Shown: one piece after another, positions 1 through 9,290 of the stretch | Numbering within the stretch: the stretch's first letter is position 1 | How the letters are laid out: each line of letters opens with the position of its first letter | NCBI RefSeq assembly: GCF_004363695.1 | Contig: NZ_SNZC01000002.1 | Span: 1-64,000 of the forward strand | Origin: Flavobacterium cheniae | GTDB taxonomy: Bacteria > Bacteroidota > Bacteroidia > Flavobacteriales > Flavobacteriaceae | Reading direction: 5' to 3' | DNA length: 64,000 nt | Translations under genes and position numbers: made by a program | Notes under the pieces: generated by a model | Told to the model about the DNA's origin: nothing | Database searches by the model: none | What the model saw: the letters and a program-made list of their open reading frames with translations, nothing else

Positions 1-377
1 GTCCACTACAGTCTTCTAATGTGTTTACAGGAGTAAGTGCTGGGGAACATTTAGTAACTGTTGTTGATACAGAAGGATGTACATTTATGACACAATTAGT
101 AACCATAATCGACTACCCAAATTACTTCACACCGAATGGAGATGGTATCAATGATATATGGAATATCAGAGGATTAAACCAACCAGGAGCTAAGTTATAC
201 ATTTTTGACCGCTATGGTAAATTAATAAAACAACTAAGCGCTACAGACGATAGCGAGGGTTGGGATGGAACATATAATCAAGAATTACTTCCATCAACCG
301 ATTACTGGTTCTCATTAGATTACATGGAAAATGGTGTGGCGAAACAGTTTAAAGCGCATTTTACGATGAAACGTTAA
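1..377 (+). CDS. T9SS type B sorting-domain protein, C-terminal end (5' end outside window)
   Basis: The reading frame is open from the first bases of the window, so this is the last part of a longer gene. A GTG at 21 is just an internal Val codon. The visible part holds the motif YFTPNGDGIND followed by a compact beta domain with FDRYGKLI and GWDGTYNQ and the end FTMKR. This is the gliding-motility-associated C-terminal (CHU_C) domain, the type B signal that directs large secreted or surface proteins to the type IX secretion system. The preceding residues (VSAGEHLVTVVDTEGC) look like the last Ig-like or SprB-type repeat of an adhesin. The function of the whole protein cannot be told from this fragment. 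A strong terminator follows directly. Confidence 0.9.
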   Translation, partial: PLQSSNVFTGVSAGEHLVTVVDTEGCTFMTQLVTIIDYPNYFTPNGDGINDIWNIRGLNQPGAKLYIFDRYGKLIKQLSATDDSEGWDGTYNQELLPSTDYWFSLDYMENGVAKQFKAHFTMKR

Positions 378-380
378 TAA

Positions 381-414
381 AAAAAGAGTTAGTCGCAACT
401 AGCTCTTTTTTTTT
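381..414 (+). terminator. Rho-independent terminator
   Basis: A 9-bp stem (AGAGTTAGT with ACTAGCTCT, one G-T wobble) with loop CGCA is flanked by an A-run and followed by nine T. It closes the transcript of the T9SS substrate gene. Confidence 0.85.
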
Positions 415-450
415 ACAAATATTTTAAATCTTACAAATAATAATTTGTAG

Positions 451-458
451 TAATTTTG
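451..458 (+). promoter_or_regulatory. -7 box of the AsmA-like gene
   Basis: TAATTTTG matches the flavobacterial -7 consensus TAnnTTTG and lies 25 bp before the ATG at 483. Because it overlaps the TTG at 456, it argues against that longer start. No clear -33 TTG was found at the usual distance. Confidence 0.5.
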
Positions 459-482
459 CCATATCTCGATACAGCTATAAAA

Positions 483-3320
483 ATGGAAAAATCAAAGAAA
501 ACAATTCTCTCAAAAATTTTAAAAATAACAGGAATAACTTTTGCAATCTCTTTGCTTGCTTTTGTATTATTACCTATAATTTTTGCCGATACTATTACTG
601 AAAAAGTAAAAGTGTTAGCCAATAAAAATTTAGAAGGAGAACTAAACTTTAACGATTCCGAATTATCATTTTTTAAACACTTTCCTTCCTTAACTTTAAC
701 CTTACACGAATTAAATCTTAACGGATCAAAACCATATCAAAACAAATCTTTAGTTTCAGCTAAAGAAATTAGTTTTGGAATTGACGTTTGGAGCGTTGTT
801 TTTGGAAGTCAAACACAAATCGAAGAAATTTATATTGATAATGCTAAAATCAATATTTTGGTTAATCAGAAAGGAGACGCTAATTATAACATTTACAAAT
901 CAAATTCAAAAGACACCACAACTTCCTCTGAAAGTGCTTCTTTAAAGTTAGAAAACATACAAATCAGCAACAGTCAATTAGTCTATAATGATAAATCTAC
1001 AAAGATTTCAATTGAAGCAAAAGGTTTCAATTATAAAGGCAAAGGCGACTTACAAGCATCGAATTTCAACTTAAAAACTTCGGCAAAAATTGACAGCTTA
1101 AGCTTTGCTTATGACAAAAAAGAATACTTGAAAAACAAGAAAGTAAAAGCCGATTTAATTACAAAAATCAATACCAACTCGCTTTCGTTTGTTTTTGAAA
1201 AGAATGATTTAGTCATCAACAAATTACCTGTTGAATTTACTGGGTTGTTCGATTTCTTGAAAAACGGCTACCAGATGGATTTCAAATTAAAAACGGAAGA
1301 CAGTAATCTTGACGATTTATTCACGGCTTTACCTGCTGAATATGTTTCATGGATGACTGAAACCAAAATGAAAGGAAAAACTTCTGCTTTCTTAACTTTG
1401 AAAGGAAAATATATTGCTTCGGAAAACTTGAGTCCCGAATTAAATTTCAATATAAAAGTACGAGATGGTTATGTAAAACACACGAAAGCGCCTTATCCGG
1501 TTGAGAATATTTTCTTGAATTTCGATACAAAATTACCAAATTTAGACATCAATCAACTTAAAGTGCGATTAGACTCTTTGTACTTTGATGTCAATAAGAA
1601 TAATTTAAGTGCGATTTTAATTTCGGATGGTTTTGGAAAAAAGATAACCATCGACTCAAAAGTGAAATCGAAATTAGATTTGGCTTTTTTGAGTAATGCG
1701 CTTCAAATTCCGAATTTAAAATTAGCTGGAAATTTAGATGCAGACATTGTTTCCAAAGGAAATTACAGCAAAGAAGATAAAAAATTCCCTATTACAAAAG
1801 GAAATTTTGAAATCAAAAAAGGATTAATTCAAACCTCTTATTATCCGAAACCGATTCAGAATATTAATTTAAAAGCTAATTTGAATAGTCCAACGGGTAA
1901 TTTCAAAGATGCTTCTTTTATACTTTCACCAGCGAATTTCACTTTTGAAGGCGAACCTTTTAACTTAAATGCTTCGTTTAAAAATTTTGATGATATTAAT
2001 TACGATGTAAAAGCGAAAGGAACTTTAAACGTTGCTCGAATTTACAAAGTTTTCTCGCAAAAAGGATTGGATGTAGATGGTTTCATCAAAGCTGATTTGA
2101 GTTTGGCAGGAAAACAAAGTGATGCTTCCAACGGAAGAATTGGCAACTTAAAAAATAGCGGAACTCTTGAAGTAAAAAACATTAAAACCACAAGTGATTA
2201 TTTAGCAAAACCATTTTTAATAGAAAACGGATTATTCACGTTCAATCAAGACAAGATGAATTTTTCTAATTTCAATGGAAAATATGGAACGTCAGATATT
2301 TCAATGAATGGAAATTTAGAAAACGTAATCAATTTTGTCCTTTCAGAAAATCAAATTTTAAAAGGAAGCTTCAATCTTACATCGAATTTCTTAAACATAA
2401 ACGAATTTATTCCAACTACAACTTATGAAACTGACGAAGAAACTGAAAAAACAGAAGTTTCAGGAGTAGTTGAAATTCCAACCAATTTGAATGTTGCTAT
2501 CCAAACTAATGCTGCAAAAACAAAATACGACGATGTTACTATTGAAAATTTAAGAGGAAATATACTCATTAAAAACGGAACCTTACAACTTTCAAACGGA
2601 ACGCTTGATATCATTGGAGCAACTGCAAAAATGGATGCATTTTATAAAAACGAAGGCACTCAAAAAGCTTATTTTGATTATAAAATTAATGCTTCCGAAT
2701 TTGATATTAAACGCGCTTACAACGAAATTAAAATGTTTCGAGAAATCGTAACGGCTGCCGAAAGTGCCGAAGGAATTGTTGGTTTAAATTATTCGATAAA
2801 AGGTGTTTTAAACAATCAAATGGAACCTGTAATGCCGTCATTAGAAGGAAGCGGAACACTTTCTGTAAAGAAAGTAAAAATGAAAGGCTTTAAATTATTA
2901 AATGTAGTTTCATCTAAAACCGAAAATCCTGATATTAAAGATCCAGATATCTCTAAAGTAGATATAAAAACTACTATCAAGAACAACATCGTAACTATTG
3001 AACGTTTCAAATTTAAAGTAGCTGGTTTTAGATTGCGTTTCGAAGGACAAACCAGTTTAGACGGAAAATTAAACTTAAAAATGCGAATTGGATTACCACC
3101 TTTAGGTATTTTAGGAATTCCAATTAAAGTTTTGGGAACACAAGAAAATCCGGATATCAAATTAGGTAGAAAATCAGAAGATTTAGAAGAAACAGAATAT
3201 GTTGATGGTGTAACTCCTATTAATACAACAGTTCCTACTACTACAACTCCTACTCCAACGATTCAGAATGATAGTGTTCCAAAAATTGAACCAACTGTTC
3301 CAATAGAAAAAGTGGAGTAA
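483..3320 (+). CDS. AsmA-like inner-membrane protein
   Basis: The protein has 945 residues. A membrane anchor near residues 11-35 is followed by a long, beta-rich, periplasm-facing body made of repeated short strands (typical: LKLENIQISNSQLVY), as in AsmA, TamB and YhdP proteins, which are thought to bridge the envelope and affect lipid transport or outer-membrane assembly. The AsmA-type C-terminal region is near residues 780-890 and ends in LPPLGILGIPIKVLGT. A Thr/Pro-rich tail closes the protein. The ATG at 483 is chosen over the TTG at 456 because a -7 box overlaps the latter. The next gene, a lipoprotein, lies 49 bp downstream and may be co-transcribed. The role is inferred from the family; the exact substrate is unknown. 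Confidence 0.85.
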   Translation: MEKSKKTILSKILKITGITFAISLLAFVLLPIIFADTITEKVKVLANKNLEGELNFNDSELSFFKHFPSLTLTLHELNLNGSKPYQNKSLVSAKEISFGIDVWSVVFGSQTQIEEIYIDNAKINILVNQKGDANYNIYKSNSKDTTTSSESASLKLENIQISNSQLVYNDKSTKISIEAKGFNYKGKGDLQASNFNLKTSAKIDSLSFAYDKKEYLKNKKVKADLITKINTNSLSFVFEKNDLVINKLPVEFTGLFDFLKNGYQMDFKLKTEDSNLDDLFTALPAEYVSWMTETKMKGKTSAFLTLKGKYIASENLSPELNFNIKVRDGYVKHTKAPYPVENIFLNFDTKLPNLDINQLKVRLDSLYFDVNKNNLSAILISDGFGKKITIDSKVKSKLDLAFLSNALQIPNLKLAGNLDADIVSKGNYSKEDKKFPITKGNFEIKKGLIQTSYYPKPIQNINLKANLNSPTGNFKDASFILSPANFTFEGEPFNLNASFKNFDDINYDVKAKGTLNVARIYKVFSQKGLDVDGFIKADLSLAGKQSDASNGRIGNLKNSGTLEVKNIKTTSDYLAKPFLIENGLFTFNQDKMNFSNFNGKYGTSDISMNGNLENVINFVLSENQILKGSFNLTSNFLNINEFIPTTTYETDEETEKTEVSGVVEIPTNLNVAIQTNAAKTKYDDVTIENLRGNILIKNGTLQLSNGTLDIIGATAKMDAFYKNEGTQKAYFDYKINASEFDIKRAYNEIKMFREIVTAAESAEGIVGLNYSIKGVLNNQMEPVMPSLEGSGTLSVKKVKMKGFKLLNVVSSKTENPDIKDPDISKVDIKTTIKNNIVTIERFKFKVAGFRLRFEGQTSLDGKLNLKMRIGLPPLGILGIPIKVLGTQENPDIKLGRKSEDLEETEYVDGVTPINTTVPTTTTPTPTIQNDSVPKIEPTVPIEKVE

Positions 3321-3369
3321 AAATATTGAAGTGTTATTTTTATTTCTATTTTTAAACAAAATTGAAATT

Positions 3370-4419
3370 ATGAATAAAAATTACCTCCAAATACTAGTTG
3401 TTTCAATTCTACTAACACTATTTGTATCGTGCAGTTCTACCAATGGATTAACACTTCCTGTTACAGAACCAGCACCTGTTTTATTAAACAAACAGACTTC
3501 TAAAATTGGAATCGTAAACAGAAGTTTACCTGATAAAAAATATGAAGTTTTTGATGCGGTTGATAAAATTTTGTCTGCTGAAGGAAAAAACTTAGATAAA
3601 TTAGGAAGCTATACGGCTATTGAAAATTTAAAAAGCGAACTTCTGAAAAACAATAAAATTCAAAGTGTTACTTTAATCGACACTTTGGAATCAAAAAAAT
3701 ACGGAATAGACCAGTTCACTAGTGAATTGTCTTGGGAAAAAGTAAACGAAATTTGCAAAGCCAACAACTTAGATGCCATTTACGAACTTTCTTATTTTGA
3801 CACCGATTCTAAAATAAGTTATAGAACCATTAAAAGCGAAGCTAAAAACGCATTTGGGCTTACAATTCCAGTAATCGAACACGAAGCTACTGTTACTACT
3901 TTAATCAAATCAGGTTGGAGAATATATGACAATAATGATAAAGCAATTGTTGATGTATATTATTCTAATAATACGATTCAATTAAATGGAAGAGGAATTA
4001 ATCCGCTTAAAGCCTTTGAAACTGTAAAGTCAAGAAAAGATGCAGTACTTTCGGTTGCTAAAGATATTGGCGCTAATTATGCTTCTCAAATTATGCCTTA
4101 TCGCATAAGAGTAAATAGAGATTACTACGTAAAAGGAACTCAAAACTTTGAAATTGCAAAACGAAGAGCTCAAGCAGGACAATGGGATAGTGCTGCTGAA
4201 TTATGGCTTTTAGAAACAAAAAATCGCGACCCAAAAATTGCCGGAAGAGCTTGCTACAATATGGGAATCATTAATGAAATTAATGGAAATCTTGATGCTG
4301 CGATAGAATGGACAACTAAATCTTACACCGATTATGGTGATAAAATTGCATTACGCTACATCAATATCCTTAAAAACCGAAAAGCAAAAAACGAACAACT
4401 AATCAGAGAAACGAATTAG
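3370..4419 (+). CDS. Lipoprotein with TPR-like C-terminus (DUF6340-like)
   Basis: The protein has 349 residues starting at the ATG at 3370; an upstream in-frame GTG at 3331 would only add a stretch that spoils the signal peptide. Residues 1-21 form a lipoprotein signal with lipobox FVSC (Cys21). The middle region has features of a flavobacterial family I recall as DUF6340. The C-terminal third (AKRRAQAGQWDSAAELW, YNMGIINEINGNLDAAIEW) reads as two TPR-like helix pairs. It is probably anchored in the outer membrane. No enzymatic motif was recognised. It follows the AsmA-like gene on the same strand with no terminator between them. Confidence 0.75.
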   Translation: MNKNYLQILVVSILLTLFVSCSSTNGLTLPVTEPAPVLLNKQTSKIGIVNRSLPDKKYEVFDAVDKILSAEGKNLDKLGSYTAIENLKSELLKNNKIQSVTLIDTLESKKYGIDQFTSELSWEKVNEICKANNLDAIYELSYFDTDSKISYRTIKSEAKNAFGLTIPVIEHEATVTTLIKSGWRIYDNNDKAIVDVYYSNNTIQLNGRGINPLKAFETVKSRKDAVLSVAKDIGANYASQIMPYRIRVNRDYYVKGTQNFEIAKRRAQAGQWDSAAELWLLETKNRDPKIAGRACYNMGIINEINGNLDAAIEWTTKSYTDYGDKIALRYINILKNRKAKNEQLIRETN

Positions 4420-4500
4420 TATTGTTTAAATAAAAAACAAACTATCAAATTCTTAAAAAACTTTCCTGCTTTCTGAAAAATTCGTAATTTTACCTCAAAC

Positions 4501-6273
4501 ATGACAAGTAAAATTATGGAAACGCATTTTGAAAGCAATCCGCTGATTGACAGATTACCTAAGCATTTAAAACAATTCATTAAACCTCAAGTTTATGATG
4601 ATTACACTCCAATAAACCAAGCGGTTTGGCGTTATGTAATGCGCAAAAATGTGTCTTATCTTTCAAAAGTAGCGCATAATTCCTATCTAGAAGGTTTAGA
4701 AAAAACGGGGTTAGAAATCGATAACATTCCAAACATGTATGGAATGAATCGTATTTTAAAAGAAATTGGTTGGGCTGCAGTTGCCGTTGACGGATTTATT
4801 CCACCCAATGCTTTTATGGAATTCCAAGCGTATAATGTTTTAGTTATTGCTTGTGATATTCGTCAATTAGAACACATAGAATATACACCGGCTCCAGATA
4901 TTATTCACGAAGGCGCTGGACATGCTCCTATTATTGCTAATCCAGAATATGCAGAATATTTAAGACGTTTTGGTGAAATTGGTTGTAAAGCCATTTCCTC
5001 TTCTCGTGATTATGAATTATACGAAGCCATTCGTTTGCTTTCTATTTTGAAAGAAGCAGAAGATACTCCTGAATCTGAAATTAAAAAAGCGGAAGAGCAA
5101 GTTGATTTCTTACAGAATAATATGGGCGAATTATCAGAAATGTCGCGCATTAGAAATTTACATTGGTGGACAGTTGAATATGGCTTGATTGGAACGGTTG
5201 AAAACCCAAAAATTTATGGTGCAGGACTACTTTCTTCGATTGGAGAAAGTGCTTGGTGTATGACCGATAACGTGAAGAAAATCCCTTATGATATTTCAGC
5301 GGCAGACCAAAGTTTTGACATTACAAAACCTCAACCACAATTATATGTTACTCCTGATTTTGCTAAATTAAGTTCAGTTTTAGAAGAATTTGCTAATACT
5401 ATGGCTTTGAGAACAGGAGGATTATCTGGAGTTCAAAAATTAATCAGTTCAAAATCATTAGGAACAATTGAATTGAGTACCGGAATTCAAATTTCAGGAG
5501 TTTTTACTAATGTAATTGAAAATGAAGGAAAACCTGTATATGTTCAAACAACAGGAAAAACGGCGCTTTCTTACAGAGAAAAAGAATTAGTAGGTCACGG
5601 AACAGAATATCATGCAGAAGGTTTTGGTTCGCCAATTGGAAAACTAAAAGGCATCAACTTGGCTATTGAGGAAATGAGTCCGAGAGATTTACGTGCGTAT
5701 GACATTTACGAAGGCGAACAAGTTACTTTAGAATTTGAAGGAAATATCAAAGTCACAGGAGAAATCATCACAGGTTCTCGTAATTTACAAGGTGAAATTT
5801 TATTGATTAAATTCAAAAACTGTACGGTTACACATAACGATACTGTTCTTTTCCAACCAGAGTGGGGAATTTATGATATGGCTGTGGGTAAAAAAGTAAT
5901 TTCTGCTTTTTCAGGACCTGCAGATGTGAATAGTTTTGACATGATTAATCACGTTCCATCATCGCAAACTATTAAACAGAAAAAATCTGTTGAAAGAGAA
6001 GAATTAGAAAAACTTTATGCAAGTATTCGTAATATAAGAGAAGGAAAACCTGCGACTACCACTTTAAAAGAAGCATTTGCTTCCGTTTCTGCAGGACATC
6101 CTAACGATTGGTTGTTATCAGTTGAGATCGCTGAATTAGCTAAAAAAGAAGGAAATTCAGATTTAGTAGATAAAGCTTTAAATCATTTAGAAAAAGTAAA
6201 AAGTAATCGCCCAGAAGTTGCACATTTGATTGACAATGGATTGGAATTAATTTTTGAGAAAGCTAATGCTTAA
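4501..6273 (+). CDS. Aromatic amino acid hydroxylase (phenylalanine 4-monooxygenase-like)
   Basis: The protein has 590 residues. The iron site of the pterin-dependent hydroxylase family is visible: HEGAGH (His136 and His141) and the Glu of WWTVEYGL (Glu226). The family converts Phe, Tyr or Trp to the ring-hydroxylated amino acid with tetrahydropterin and O2. Two features differ from the short bacterial enzymes of about 300 residues. About 40 extra residues lie between the His pair and the Glu, and a C-terminal region of about 270 residues (beta-rich, then helical) follows the catalytic part. This long form is found in other Bacteroidota to my knowledge. An alternative ATG lies five codons downstream. 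Substrate preference cannot be told from sequence. Confidence 0.85.
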   Translation: MTSKIMETHFESNPLIDRLPKHLKQFIKPQVYDDYTPINQAVWRYVMRKNVSYLSKVAHNSYLEGLEKTGLEIDNIPNMYGMNRILKEIGWAAVAVDGFIPPNAFMEFQAYNVLVIACDIRQLEHIEYTPAPDIIHEGAGHAPIIANPEYAEYLRRFGEIGCKAISSSRDYELYEAIRLLSILKEAEDTPESEIKKAEEQVDFLQNNMGELSEMSRIRNLHWWTVEYGLIGTVENPKIYGAGLLSSIGESAWCMTDNVKKIPYDISAADQSFDITKPQPQLYVTPDFAKLSSVLEEFANTMALRTGGLSGVQKLISSKSLGTIELSTGIQISGVFTNVIENEGKPVYVQTTGKTALSYREKELVGHGTEYHAEGFGSPIGKLKGINLAIEEMSPRDLRAYDIYEGEQVTLEFEGNIKVTGEIITGSRNLQGEILLIKFKNCTVTHNDTVLFQPEWGIYDMAVGKKVISAFSGPADVNSFDMINHVPSSQTIKQKKSVEREELEKLYASIRNIREGKPATTTLKEAFASVSAGHPNDWLLSVEIAELAKKEGNSDLVDKALNHLEKVKSNRPEVAHLIDNGLELIFEKANA

Positions 6274-6314
6274 CCTAAGTAACTTTTGTTACTGAATAGA
6301 TTCACAATCGCCTT

Positions 6315-6322
6315 TATCTTTG
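6315..6322 (+). promoter_or_regulatory. -7 box of the rhodanese gene
   Basis: TATCTTTG is a perfect TAnnTTTG match, 19 bp before the ATG at 6342. The nearest upstream TTG (6286-6288) is 26 bp away, slightly farther than usual. The rhodanese therefore probably has its own promoter. Confidence 0.6.
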
Positions 6323-6341
6323 TCAAAAAAAAGAAACAATT

Positions 6342-6650
6342 ATGGGAATATTAGATTTTTTAGGATTAGGAAATAAAACGAACGAAGTTCAAGAATACGT
6401 TCAAAAAGGAGCTATCATTTTAGATGTAAGAACACTTGAAGAATATAGAGACGGACACATCAAAGGTTCAAAAAATATTGCCTTACAAGTTTTAAATGGA
6501 AACATTGAAACCATCAAAAAATGGAATAAACCAGTAATTGCATGTTGCCGTTCAGGAATGCGAAGTGGTCAAGCGACTTCTATTTTAAAACAACACGGAA
6601 TTGATTGCATCAATGGTGGTGGTTGGCAAAGTTTAGAAAGTAAATTATAA
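6342..6650 (+). CDS. Single-domain rhodanese-like protein
   Basis: The protein has 102 residues and is a single rhodanese domain. The active-site loop is C-R-S-G-M-R with the catalytic Cys at residue 69, preceded by the strand VIACC. The fold signatures LDVRTLEEYRDGHIKGSKNI are at residues 27-46. Members transfer a sulfane sulfur through a Cys persulfide; the in vivo donor and acceptor are unknown. There is no signal peptide, so it should be cytoplasmic. It has its own -7 box and is followed by a two-way terminator, so it looks monocistronic. Confidence 0.9.
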   Translation: MGILDFLGLGNKTNEVQEYVQKGAIILDVRTLEEYRDGHIKGSKNIALQVLNGNIETIKKWNKPVIACCRSGMRSGQATSILKQHGIDCINGGGWQSLESKL

Positions 6651-6683
6651 AAAGAAAGTCCCGATTTAATCGGGACTTTCTTT
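6651..6683. terminator. Bidirectional terminator between convergent genes
   Basis: A near-perfect inverted repeat (AAAGAAAGTCCCGAT with ATCGGGACTTTCTTT, loop TTA) has A-runs on one side and T-runs on the other. It can serve the rhodanese gene on + and the long operon ending at 6682 on -. Confidence 0.85.
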
Positions 6684-8349
6684 ATTCTATTTTTTTAAAA
6701 TTCATTCCGTCATGATATTTTTTATTATAACGAAAATGAAACATTTCTAGTTTACGCATTGTTAATTTAGCACTTTCAAACCTTCTTTTTTCAATTTCTG
6801 AGAGTGGTTCATAACCATTCCAAATATCTACACCTTGATTAAAAAATACATCATTATATCCTTTTAATCTCCAACTTACTGCAGCCAAATAGTTATAAGC
6901 AGACCAAGCATAATTTAAATCAACAGCTTTTTTAAAATAAATGAAGCAATTTATTTCTGGTTCATTTGTTTCTCCCGCAGCAACCATTAAACCGTAGGCA
7001 TTTAACGCAGATGGTTCATTTTCTTGTACTGCTTGATAAATCAAATCTTTAGCTTTACTACTGCTGTGAGGACTGTAACTAAAACCCTTTGGACTATATT
7101 TACCACAAGAGAAGCATTCATAAGATCCTTTACACTCTTTTGAAGCATTAAATTTCCCTATTTCATTTCCATCGATAAACTTAAAAACATCAAATAATTC
7201 TAACACTTCAATAAAAGAAAGCCCTTTTATTCTTGCGATATAAACAAAATCTTGATACTCAAATTTTTTAAACTCTTTTGATTTCTTTTTTAAAAAATCA
7301 AGCATGACTTGATTTCTATAGACATAATTATTAAAACTTTCATTTTGTTCGTAATATGCTTGTGTTGGACAATTTAATTGTTTTAAAAAATAACTCTCTG
7401 CAATATCCTCTTTTTTATCTTTTAAAGCTTGTTTAGCGATAACAACATACGGTGAATTATCAAAATTTATTTTGCCAATTCCTATTTTAAAAGCTTCAGA
7501 ATAGTCTTTTTCCAAACTCAAAAAATAATTCCTAACTTCAACTTTTCTTTTTAAGAATTCTTTAGGATTATTACAGTAATTTAATTCTGAAAATGTTGGA
7601 TCATCATTTATTGGTTTAACAAAAACACTATGTTCATAACGCATGCCATTAAAAAAAATAGGCATCACCTCGATGAGTAAAAACCTGTTAAGCTCCTCTT
7701 TTTTATCAGGATACATTTTTTTTAATTTTTCAATTGAACTAAAAGCTGTCAATGGAAATTCCTTAAAAGTATAAACATAATAAAGCAATTCACCATAATC
7801 AGTTGTATTGATTTCATTATTGAATTTTTCAACATAACCCGCTAATTCAAAGGCTTTAGCTCTAAGAATCCTTTTTCCGTTTGAATTATTATCAGAATCA
7901 TTAACAAACGAGAAAGAACCTAATAAATTGACTAATGCATCACCTTCTTCAACACCAAAGCCCATAATTTCGGGGATATTTTGTCTAATATATTCATTTT
8001 CTCTTTTATCATCTTCAATCCTGATTCTCTTCCATTCTTCTCTCTTTAATCTATCTCGTTCTTCTCTATCTCTTGCTTCTGCAGCTAGCTTTACACGATA
8101 TGCAATATCATCTTTTTGTTTTTGACTCATCATGTAAGGAAAACTTTTACCTGGTGCATAACTACCAGTTGATCCTTGCTTACTATTAATATTAGCTCTA
8201 TGTGATGCATTATTAATATTAATACGATCCTGGCGCATTTGCTCCAATTTATAAGTATTAGAAGAATGATAAGCATCTCCATATTGGGCAAAAACACCTT
8301 TAAAAGAGAGCATTAAAATCAAAAATGAAATAAATTTACAATAATTCAT
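6682..8349 (-). CDS. Exported protein of unknown function with Sel1/TPR-like C-terminus
   Basis: The protein has 555 residues with an N-terminal signal peptide (FLILMLSFKGVFAQ). A very charged helical stretch (residues about 85-125, rich in Arg, Glu and Lys) follows. Near residues 445-500, paired helices (YGLMVAAGE, YFKKAVDLNYAWSAYNYLA) resemble Sel1 or TPR repeats. I do not recognise the family. It is the last gene of a tight three-gene operon, 6 bp after the OmpA-like gene, so it probably acts in the periplasm or at the outer membrane with those products. The operon starts at 11690 and carries the inverted-repeat operator at 11741-11760. Confidence 0.8.
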   Translation of the reverse strand: MNYCKFISFLILMLSFKGVFAQYGDAYHSSNTYKLEQMRQDRININNASHRANINSKQGSTGSYAPGKSFPYMMSQKQKDDIAYRVKLAAEARDREERDRLKREEWKRIRIEDDKRENEYIRQNIPEIMGFGVEEGDALVNLLGSFSFVNDSDNNSNGKRILRAKAFELAGYVEKFNNEINTTDYGELLYYVYTFKEFPLTAFSSIEKLKKMYPDKKEELNRFLLIEVMPIFFNGMRYEHSVFVKPINDDPTFSELNYCNNPKEFLKRKVEVRNYFLSLEKDYSEAFKIGIGKINFDNSPYVVIAKQALKDKKEDIAESYFLKQLNCPTQAYYEQNESFNNYVYRNQVMLDFLKKKSKEFKKFEYQDFVYIARIKGLSFIEVLELFDVFKFIDGNEIGKFNASKECKGSYECFSCGKYSPKGFSYSPHSSSKAKDLIYQAVQENEPSALNAYGLMVAAGETNEPEINCFIYFKKAVDLNYAWSAYNYLAAVSWRLKGYNDVFFNQGVDIWNGYEPLSEIEKRRFESAKLTMRKLEMFHFRYNKKYHDGMNFKKIE

Positions 8350-8355
8350 AACCGC

Positions 8356-9288
8356 TTATTTTACAATAATAAACTCCACACGTCTATTTTTTTGTCTTCC
8401 TTCAAAAGTATCGTTTGAATCTACAGGTTTTTCTTCACCAAATCCTATTGCTGTCATTCTAGTTTCTTCAATTCCATTGGTAACTAAATAACTCATAACT
8501 GATTTCGCTCTAGCGTCTGATAATTTTTGATTTGCGGCATCGCTTCCAACATTATCGGTATGACCTGAAATATCAATTTTCTTATCTTTATTACGTTTTA
8601 AATAACCTACCAATTCATTTAATTCTGAAAAAGAAGATTCTAAAATCACAGCACTGTTAGTGTCAAAAAGTACATTTCTCAATACCACAGGTTGGTCTTC
8701 CACAATTTTTAATTTTACTTCTTGACATTCGTAGAATTTAATTCTATCTAAACCAAAATCATTTCCGTCCCAATCAGGATTTTGACTCACAATTCTAATT
8801 TCAATTTCTTCTGTTCCTTCTGAGTTCCAAAGGACAAAAAACTGTTCCCATTTGTTTAATTTTTTTGGACATTTAAAAGGCACATCTAACAATTTTCCAT
8901 TAATAGAAAATTGTAATACAGCCGGTGGTCCTGTCTTCACATTTAAAGTACTAGTCCAACAAGAGAAAAAATAAGTGGTATTCTTTTTAACTGAAATCTT
9001 TTGAGACCAAACCGTCATATTTTCTCCGTTTGCACCATCAACCGTCATGAAGTTTCCTTCTCCTTTTCCTTTAAAATAAATAGGTGAAAACTTGTAAGCA
9101 TCATCGGTAATTCTGTAATTACCTGCTCCCGCCAACTCTTCTTCATTGTAATCGGAATCAAAAGGCGTGCTTCCTTCTTCAAAATCTCCGTTTTTTACTA
9201 AGTTTTGTTCACTTGTAATTAGTCCTTCTGGACATTGTGAAAATACTGCCGATGTGGCCAATATCATCAAATAAATTACTTTTCTCAT
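8356..9288 (-). CDS. OmpA-family protein with N-terminal galactose-binding-like domain
   Basis: The protein has 310 residues with a signal peptide (LMILATSAVFSQ). The N-terminal half (from NLVKNGDFEEG, about residue 30, to about 190) resembles a carbohydrate-binding jelly-roll domain of the type found in secreted bacterial proteins. The C-terminal 75 residues are an OmpA peptidoglycan-binding domain with ISGHTDNVGSDAANQKLSDARA and RRVEF. It is expected to tie a surface or periplasmic partner to the cell wall. It starts 2 bp after the preceding gene and is translationally close to the next, so it is the middle gene of the operon downstream of regulator 1. Confidence 0.85.
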   Translation of the reverse strand: MRKVIYLMILATSAVFSQCPEGLITSEQNLVKNGDFEEGSTPFDSDYNEEELAGAGNYRITDDAYKFSPIYFKGKGEGNFMTVDGANGENMTVWSQKISVKKNTTYFFSCWTSTLNVKTGPPAVLQFSINGKLLDVPFKCPKKLNKWEQFFVLWNSEGTEEIEIRIVSQNPDWDGNDFGLDRIKFYECQEVKLKIVEDQPVVLRNVLFDTNSAVILESSFSELNELVGYLKRNKDKKIDISGHTDNVGSDAANQKLSDARAKSVMSYLVTNGIEETRMTAIGFGEEKPVDSNDTFEGRQKNRRVEFIIVK

Positions 9289-9290
9289 GC

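Noticed and set aside
2816..3160. 114-codon frame on the - strand inside the AsmA-like gene
   Set aside because: Fully antisense to a clear AsmA-type coding region, with no promoter or homology seen.
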